Made by a program: the position numbers and the translations under genes. Shown here in pieces: positions 6,201 to 11,684 of a stretch of DNA of 11,684 nt (the first letter of the stretch is position 1; the number at the start of each line of letters is the position of its first letter). A model generated the notes under the pieces. It did not search any database. It was not told where the DNA came from and saw only the letters and a list, made by a program, of their open reading frames with translations. This DNA is from JAGOBX01 sp017999075 [NCBI: Candidatus Babelota bacterium] (GTDB taxonomy: Bacteria > JAGOBX01), in NCBI GenBank assembly GCA_017999075.1, contig JAGOBX010000064.1, positions 1 to 11,684 on the forward strand. The letters run 5' to 3'.

Positions 6201-9167
6201 ATGAAAACCGCAGTCAAACTTTTTATATTAGCAGTATTTATACTGACGGTAATTGTAATTTTTTTTTTAATAAAAAAAAATTCTAATATAATTCTTAATG
6301 ACATTAAAAATAATATTTCTTACCAAATTGGCAAAGGATCAATTCTTAGCGATGTAGATGAAACAATAGAGGCAGTAAAAAGTAATGTTGAGATTCTTGG
6401 GCAGTTAGCTTTAATGAATTTTGATTTATCTTCGTCAAGTAAAAAGTATTTTTCGTCTTATATAAATAAGATTGATTCTGTAACAAAATTGTTTCTGATT
6501 AATACAAAATGGGCTCATGGAGTATGGGTTCAGCTCAATCCTGATCTGACATTCAAAAATAGCACATACTGCAGCTGGTTTTTATATAAAAACGGCCATC
6601 CGGCAAAACAGGTTATAGAAAACCGTGAATTTACTCCTTCAGAAGACCCTTATTATTTTAAACCGATAACTGCCGGGAAAGGAGTTTGGAGCGAAGTTTA
6701 TACAGATTTTGATATTAAAGAAACAATGATATCTTATTCTATTCCTTTATATAAAAACAGTAAATTGATTGGAGTCGCAGGAATAGACATTACTCTTAAG
6801 GAACTGTCTGAAAAATTGATTGCAATGAGAAACAAATATAATGGAGCAGAATTATTTCTGACAGATATTGACATGCACGTTATTGCTCCTAAATATTCAA
6901 CTGAAGGAAAGGAAATATGCAATAAAGATCTTTGTAATTGTGAAAAGAATCTGTCTTTCATAAAAAAAAAATTTTCTGCGGAACCTTCGGGATATTTCGA
7001 TTATGTTGAAAACGGGAAGAATAAAATCGCTGTTTTTACAAAAGTATCAGATAATTTTAATATAATAGCAACGATTCCAGTTAGTTCTGCTTACAGAACT
7101 TTCAATATACTTTTATATTCATTATATGTTATTCTTGCAATTCTGATGATAACTATAATTTACGCATTGCGTAAAAGCGTGCAGACAATGAAAAATAATA
7201 AAATTCTTGAAAACCAGACGTCTATACTTCATGGTATAATAAAATCGTCTAATGATGTAATTTATTATAAAGACATTGAAGGAAAATATATAGGATGCAA
7301 CAATGTTTTTGAATTGATTACTGGTAAAGATAAAAATGAAATTATCGGAAAGACGGATTTTGAATTGTTTTCTGAGTCTTTTTCTGAAGAAAATAAAATA
7401 ATTGAAAACAGGATTCTTGAAACAGGCGGGATTCATAATGAAGACAGATGGTTTACGCCTAAAAATAGAAATCCGGTATATTATAATTTTCAAATTGTTC
7501 CTCTAAAAAATAATTCAGGAGAACTGATTGGACTACTTGGAATAGGCCGGGATATGACAAAAAATAAACTTGCAGAACAGGAAATAATCAAGGCTAAGGA
7601 ACGAGCTGAAGAACTTAATAAATTGAAAAATGAATTTCTGACAAATGTTTCTCATGAGATTAGAACCCCTATGAATGCTATAATAGGATTTTCTGATTTT
7701 TTGCTGAAAGAAAAACTTACTTCCAGACAAACTGAATTTATAAAAATCATTTGTGAAAACGCTGAAAAATTATTGGATTTAATAAATGATATTCTTGATA
7801 TCTCGTGGATTGAATCCAATAAATTTAAAATTGCGCATAAGCCGTTCAACATTAGTCTGCTTATTAAAGAAGTTTTATCTAAAATCAAACATAAAATTAA
7901 ATTGGAAGAAAAACCAATTGAAGTTGTTTTGAATATGGAAAATATTTATTCGGATGTTGTAGGAGATCATGACAGGTTAAAACGCATATTAATAAATCTA
8001 TTGAGTAATGCGGAAAAATTTACAGATAAAGGAACAATAACTTTTTCTGTAAAGACTATAAATGAAAACGATGAATTTGTTACATTTGAAATTTTAGTTC
8101 AGGATACAGGAATAGGGATTTCTGAAAAAATTATTAATACAATATTCGAACCTTTTAAACAGGCAGACAGTTCTGCAACGAGAAAATACGGAGGCACAGG
8201 TCTTGGATTAACTGTAACGAAAAAAATGATTGATTTGATGAACGGGTCAATACGGGTGGAAAGTGAATTGGGAATAGGTTCGAAATTTTATGTTATTATA
8301 AAATTAAAAAAAGGTTATAATCAGTCTGATAAGAATAATATACAGCCATTAATTTTAAAAAAATATGAACCAAGAATTTTAGCGGTTGACGACAATGATA
8401 TGAACTTAAAACTTATTGAAATAATGCTGGAAAAAATGGGATATAAAAATATTGATTTTGCACTGGATGGAGAAGAAGCGGTAAAAATGGCGGAGAATAA
8501 TAAATATGACCTGATTTTAATGGATATTCAAATGCCTGTTATGAATGGTATTGAAGCTTTTAAAATGATAAAAAATAAAAAAATATCTGTTCCTGTAATA
8601 GCTTTGACAGCAGACGCTATGGAAGGAAGCGAAAATAAATATCTAAACGAAGGAATGGATGATTATATTTCTAAACCTATAGATAAATATAAGTTTCAAG
8701 CGATTATTCAAAAATGGCTTGGATATAAACAGGAAGCAGAAATAAGTGATTATGAGAAAAATGTAGAAGATAATGCAAATAAGGATTTGAAAAATTGCGT
8801 TGAAGAAAATGAATCTAATAATATGATACCTGACGGTAAAGATGAAATGATAGTGCAGCGCTGGATAAAATATATGGGAGAAGACAAAGATTTCCAACAA
8901 TTGACATTGAATGGCATAAAAATGATCCCTTCAATAATAAACAGAATAGAAAATTATATTAATTCCAATAATATTGACGAGTTAAAAAAAATTGTTCATT
9001 CACAAAAAGGTTCACTTGGATCAATCGGGATTATTAATATCAGCAATATATTATCTGAAATGTCTGCAGAATTGAAAAAAAATGATTTTAAAATGGAAAA
9101 TATTAAACGGTTATTTGCCGGGTTAATTGAAATTTATAATAAAATACCGGAACAATATTTTAAATGA
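6201..9167 (+). CDS. Hybrid sensor histidine kinase: dCache-PAS-HisKA-HATPase-REC-HPt
   Basis: This 988-residue inner-membrane sensor kinase carries a full internal phosphorelay. Transmembrane segments at about 6-24 and 302-322 flank a periplasmic dCache-type sensor, recognisable from WAHGVWVQ, SEDPYYFKP and GVWSEVY. A PAS domain follows at about 336-453. The HisKA box is SHEIRTPMN (phospho-acceptor His485). The ATPase domain shows the N-box (NLLSNAEKFT, 599-608), G1 (DTGIGI, 635-640), FEPF and GGTGLGL (664-670). The receiver has Asp730/Asp731, phospho-acceptor Asp775, Thr803 and Lys825. The C-terminal HPt domain carries His933 in HSQKG. There is no output domain and no separate response regulator in this window. 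The ATG has little Shine-Dalgarno support, but an in-frame stop just upstream (6177-6179) excludes an earlier ATG. Homopolymer tracts T10, A9 and A10 lie in the 5' third. The stop overlaps the glycosyltransferase start in ATGA. The ligand is unknown. Confidence 0.95.
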   Translation: MKTAVKLFILAVFILTVIVIFFLIKKNSNIILNDIKNNISYQIGKGSILSDVDETIEAVKSNVEILGQLALMNFDLSSSSKKYFSSYINKIDSVTKLFLINTKWAHGVWVQLNPDLTFKNSTYCSWFLYKNGHPAKQVIENREFTPSEDPYYFKPITAGKGVWSEVYTDFDIKETMISYSIPLYKNSKLIGVAGIDITLKELSEKLIAMRNKYNGAELFLTDIDMHVIAPKYSTEGKEICNKDLCNCEKNLSFIKKKFSAEPSGYFDYVENGKNKIAVFTKVSDNFNIIATIPVSSAYRTFNILLYSLYVILAILMITIIYALRKSVQTMKNNKILENQTSILHGIIKSSNDVIYYKDIEGKYIGCNNVFELITGKDKNEIIGKTDFELFSESFSEENKIIENRILETGGIHNEDRWFTPKNRNPVYYNFQIVPLKNNSGELIGLLGIGRDMTKNKLAEQEIIKAKERAEELNKLKNEFLTNVSHEIRTPMNAIIGFSDFLLKEKLTSRQTEFIKIICENAEKLLDLINDILDISWIESNKFKIAHKPFNISLLIKEVLSKIKHKIKLEEKPIEVVLNMENIYSDVVGDHDRLKRILINLLSNAEKFTDKGTITFSVKTINENDEFVTFEILVQDTGIGISEKIINTIFEPFKQADSSATRKYGGTGLGLTVTKKMIDLMNGSIRVESELGIGSKFYVIIKLKKGYNQSDKNNIQPLILKKYEPRILAVDDNDMNLKLIEIMLEKMGYKNIDFALDGEEAVKMAENNKYDLILMDIQMPVMNGIEAFKMIKNKKISVPVIALTADAMEGSENKYLNEGMDDYISKPIDKYKFQAIIQKWLGYKQEAEISDYEKNVEDNANKDLKNCVEENESNNMIPDGKDEMIVQRWIKYMGEDKDFQQLTLNGIKMIPSIINRIENYINSNNIDELKKIVHSQKGSLGSIGIINISNILSEMSAELKKNDFKMENIKRLFAGLIEIYNKIPEQYFK

Positions 9168-10279
9168 AAATTGAAACGATTAATTTTTTTTCTCCAGTTA
9201 ATTCTCTTGGGTACGGAATAGCAGGTAAAAATCTTGCTATTGAACTCGATAAGCGTATCAACGTGTGCCTGATTCCTGATAATATGAATATGACAGGAAT
9301 TGAATCAGAGGAAATGGAAATTTTAAAAAAATTGTCAGGCCGGTTTAAAACTATACAATTCAACCGTCCGGGAATTTGTCTTGGTTACGGAAATATGATG
9401 TTTAAGTTTTGCGGTACTAAAAGAATAGGATATACTATATTTGAAAATACATTGCTGTACGATGACTGGACAAATCAGTTGAAACAGCTTGATATGGTAT
9501 GGACTTTTTCTGAATGGGGGAAAAAAATAATTGAAAATTCAGGAATAAAATGCCATATAGTTCCAGGGGGAGTTAATACAGAAATATTTAAAAAAAACCC
9601 GGAATTTAAAAGAAATACAGGAGATTATTTTTATTTTGTTTCAGTAGGGAAATGGGAACCACGTAAAAATCAGGAATTATTAATCAAAGCGTTTTGCAAT
9701 GAATTTAAACCTTCGGAAAAGGTTAAGTTATTCGGGTTTTGGAATAATCCGTTTATTCAGGAAGATATTGGTAAAACCGTGGCTAAAATTATTACAAACG
9801 GCCATCAATTAAATAATTTTGATGGAAAAAACATCGGGGATACGGTTATTCTATGCCCTCAGCTGCCGAGTCAGAAAATGTTTGTTCAATTATATAATCA
9901 GATGGATTGTGCTGTTTTTCCCTACAGAGCTGAAGGATGGTGCCTGCCTTTGATGGAAGCAATGGCTTGCGGACTTCCTTGCATAGCGACAAATTATTCT
10001 GCTCCTCTTGATTATATAAACCATGAAAATTCCATTTTACTTCAGCCCGGAAAATTCATTGATATTCATAAAACCGATCCAAAAAATTATCATCAGAACG
10101 CAGGTAGTTGGGCTGATCCTGATATTGATGAATTGAAGCAGCTGATGCGGCGTGCGTATCAGAATAGGGAGAATCTTATCAGTATTGGAAACAAAGCTTT
10201 TGAAACAATGCAAAAATGGAAATGGGAAAAAGCTGCCGGATATGCATTCGATCTCCTGAAAAAATTGGAAATCGGTTAA
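9164..10279 (+). CDS. Glycosyltransferase family 4-type (GT-B fold)
   Basis: This 371-residue soluble glycosyltransferase probably moves a sugar from a nucleotide-sugar donor to an envelope or exported glycan. The C-terminal donor-binding half is characteristic of the family: VSVGKWEPRKNQELLIKAF (159-177), then FPYRAEGWCLPLMEAMACG with the EX7E pair Glu257 and Glu265, then a conserved SAPLDYI. The N-terminal half, with a Gly-rich loop near GYGIAGKN (16-23), is the divergent acceptor side. There is no transmembrane segment or signal peptide, so it should act in the cytoplasm or at the inner membrane face. Its ATG shares ATGA with the stop of the hybrid kinase and has no clear ribosome site of its own, so translation by re-initiation is likely. 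It ends one base before a convergent transporter gene. Donor and acceptor cannot be read from the sequence. Confidence 0.9.
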   Translation: MKIETINFFSPVNSLGYGIAGKNLAIELDKRINVCLIPDNMNMTGIESEEMEILKKLSGRFKTIQFNRPGICLGYGNMMFKFCGTKRIGYTIFENTLLYDDWTNQLKQLDMVWTFSEWGKKIIENSGIKCHIVPGGVNTEIFKKNPEFKRNTGDYFYFVSVGKWEPRKNQELLIKAFCNEFKPSEKVKLFGFWNNPFIQEDIGKTVAKIITNGHQLNNFDGKNIGDTVILCPQLPSQKMFVQLYNQMDCAVFPYRAEGWCLPLMEAMACGLPCIATNYSAPLDYINHENSILLQPGKFIDIHKTDPKNYHQNAGSWADPDIDELKQLMRRAYQNRENLISIGNKAFETMQKWKWEKAAGYAFDLLKKLEIG

Positions 10280-10280
10280 A

Positions 10281-11684
10281 TTATTTAGTTTTAATATTTT
10301 TCCAGTAACCTGTAACTAATTCAAATGTCAACCCGAAAATAGGTCTGATTTTTGAAAATAAAAAAATTAATAAATGCGGATCTGTCTGATTAATTTGCCG
10401 CATTTCGGTAAAACGTTTATAAAAAAATATAAGAGTAAAAAAACGCAAAAAACCGCTTATAACAAATAAGGGGAAAAAAGTGTAAATACCTCCAAACCAT
10501 CCTACAATAAATTTACCTGATTCCATTTCAAGATGTTTTGCTATATAACCTCCGATAGTTGCTCCTGTGAAAATTGCTATTCCATTACAAAATTGATTTA
10601 ATGAAAAACCCAATGTTCTGTCCTCAGGCGTTAATGTATCATAAATATAGTTTGCAGAACAAAGATTGAACCCGGCCCAAACTATTCCGGCAAATATCTG
10701 AATTAAAATTATCCAGGCAAGTGAACCGCTTACAATCCATAAAACTGGGGAAACAATCACGCCGATGCCTGTAAGTATTATTAAATTACGGTTTCCATAC
10801 CTGTCGCTCCATTTTCCCCACCACCGCATAGTAAGAAATTGGGAAATTATTATGACCATTGAAGCAGCAGTGAATTCTATATAATTGTAATGAAGCTGTT
10901 TTAACATATGTACTGCAAAATAAGGGCCTGCCACGAACACCGATAAATTTGTAAATGCAAGAAAAACTAAAAAATTCAAGTAATTTTTATTTTCAGGATT
11001 TTTTATAAGTTTTATGAAATTGCTGTTTCTATTAATTTTTTCCTGTCCTTTTATATAAGCGGGGTCAGTCATTTTATTAAGAAAAATAACTGAAAACATT
11101 CTTGCTAAAAAACCGGTTCCAAACAGTAATCCGAATCCAAGATGTTCAAGTTTATTTGATTTGAAAAAATATAATATCATTCCTCCTGCTGCAATTGATA
11201 TGCATGCGACAAATCCGTTAATGCTGTTTCTAAGACCAAAATAAGTTCCGCGTTTTGAAGGAGGAACTATATCTCCCATAAAACTGTTCCATAATGGACC
11301 AATTGAATTTCCTGAAATTTGATAAAGGATTATAAGAGATAAAAAAAATATAAAATCTATTTTCCCATAAAATAATACAAAAATTCCAATCGGAAATAAA
11401 ACAATTCCCTGCAATCCTGCTCCGAATAAAATCCAGTATTTTCTATATGAAGAAGAACTTAAAATTCCTGAAGTGAAAATCTGAAAAGTATTTCCTATTG
11501 AACTTGGTAAAGACATTATTGTTCCTATTTGCTGTGAAGAAAATTCGCAAAATACAGCAAATGGCGAAAAAAAATTTTCTGCTATACCTGACATTACAGA
11601 ATATGCCATTCCGTCTCTTATCGAATTTTTGAGGTTTTTTTCCGTATCGATTTTTGCTTCAAGTTTTTTTACATTATCATAATT
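10281..11684 (-). CDS. MFS transporter, 5' end beyond the window
   Basis: This is a major facilitator superfamily transporter with about 12 hydrophobic segments. The frame stays open past an internal ATG at 11609 to the right edge, giving 25 more codons without a stop or a normal start. The added sequence (KNLKNSIRDG before MAYSVMSG) is a normal-looking cytoplasmic lead into the first membrane segment, so the gene is cut by the window and begins outside it. Visible loop motifs include GDIVPPSKRGTYFGLRN after the fourth or fifth segment and GKWSDRYGNRNLI, an MFS motif-A-like loop in the second half. Its C-terminus ends in a short basic tail. The stop lies one base from that of the convergent glycosyltransferase. 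It is unlike the LplT protein elsewhere in the window, and its substrate is unknown. Confidence 0.85.
   Translation of the reverse strand, partial: NYDNVKKLEAKIDTEKNLKNSIRDGMAYSVMSGIAENFFSPFAVFCEFSSQQIGTIMSLPSSIGNTFQIFTSGILSSSSYRKYWILFGAGLQGIVLFPIGIFVLFYGKIDFIFFLSLIILYQISGNSIGPLWNSFMGDIVPPSKRGTYFGLRNSINGFVACISIAAGGMILYFFKSNKLEHLGFGLLFGTGFLARMFSVIFLNKMTDPAYIKGQEKINRNSNFIKLIKNPENKNYLNFLVFLAFTNLSVFVAGPYFAVHMLKQLHYNYIEFTAASMVIIISQFLTMRWWGKWSDRYGNRNLIILTGIGVIVSPVLWIVSGSLAWIILIQIFAGIVWAGFNLCSANYIYDTLTPEDRTLGFSLNQFCNGIAIFTGATIGGYIAKHLEMESGKFIVGWFGGIYTFFPLFVISGFLRFFTLIFFYKRFTEMRQINQTDPHLLIFLFSKIRPIFGLTFELVTGYWKNIKTK

Noticed and set aside
8643-8900. Minus-strand open frame opposite the kinase receiver/HPt linker
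   Set aside because: Its Phe/Ile-rich composition is what the reverse of AT-rich Lys/Asn codons gives, and it is antisense to a clear domain-bearing gene.
11607-11609. ATG taken as the start of the right-hand MFS transporter
   Set aside because: The frame remains open to the window edge and the upstream residues look like a native MFS N-terminus, so the gene is partial rather than starting here.

Overview
The window is strongly AT-rich chromosomal DNA from a Gram-negative-type bacterium that I cannot place in a phylum. Support for a diderm host is the LplT/Aas-like lysophospholipid pair, an exported, possibly lipid-anchored amidohydrolase, and a periplasm-sensing (dCache-type) hybrid histidine kinase. 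The tRNA gene encodes its own CCA end. Coding density is high, with overlapping start/stop codons. There is no CRISPR array, no complete insertion sequence, and no recognisable defence or biosynthetic cluster.

Layout. Positions 1-587 are the scar of a mobile element: a reading frame resembling only the C-terminal coiled-coil part of a large serine recombinase. It runs into the 3' end of a tRNA-His(GTG) gene on the minus strand (576-652), whose promoter lies at 671-699. A minus-strand cluster of three genes follows. In transcription order these are an exported amidohydrolase (4678-5895), an LplT-like lysophospholipid MFS transporter (3364-4617), and a PlsC-ACP-AMP-ligase fusion (732-3374) whose start overlaps the transporter by 11 bases. 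A 305-base divergent intergenic region (5896-6200) holds a perfect 8-bp inverted repeat extendable to 11 pairs. On the plus strand, a dCache-PAS-HisKA-HATPase-REC-HPt hybrid kinase (6201-9167) overlaps a family-4-type glycosyltransferase (9164-10279) by ATGA. Converging on it with a one-base gap is another MFS transporter (10281 to the right edge), whose 5' end lies outside the window.

How the genes may work together. LplT flips lysophospholipid inward and the Aas-like protein reacylates it, so the minus-strand pair is most simply a phospholipid-recycling module, here with a built-in acyl carrier domain. The hybrid kinase contains every phosphotransfer site of a relay but no output domain, and no response regulator is present. 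Its coupling to the glycosyltransferase suggests, without proof, that the two work in one process such as envelope or surface glycan adjustment. I did not find a convincing new system. The most notable points are the recombinase frame that takes its stop codon from the tRNA-His acceptor stem, the ACP domain inside the Aas-like enzyme with an altered PlsC motif, and the coupling of a full phosphorelay kinase to a glycosyltransferase.
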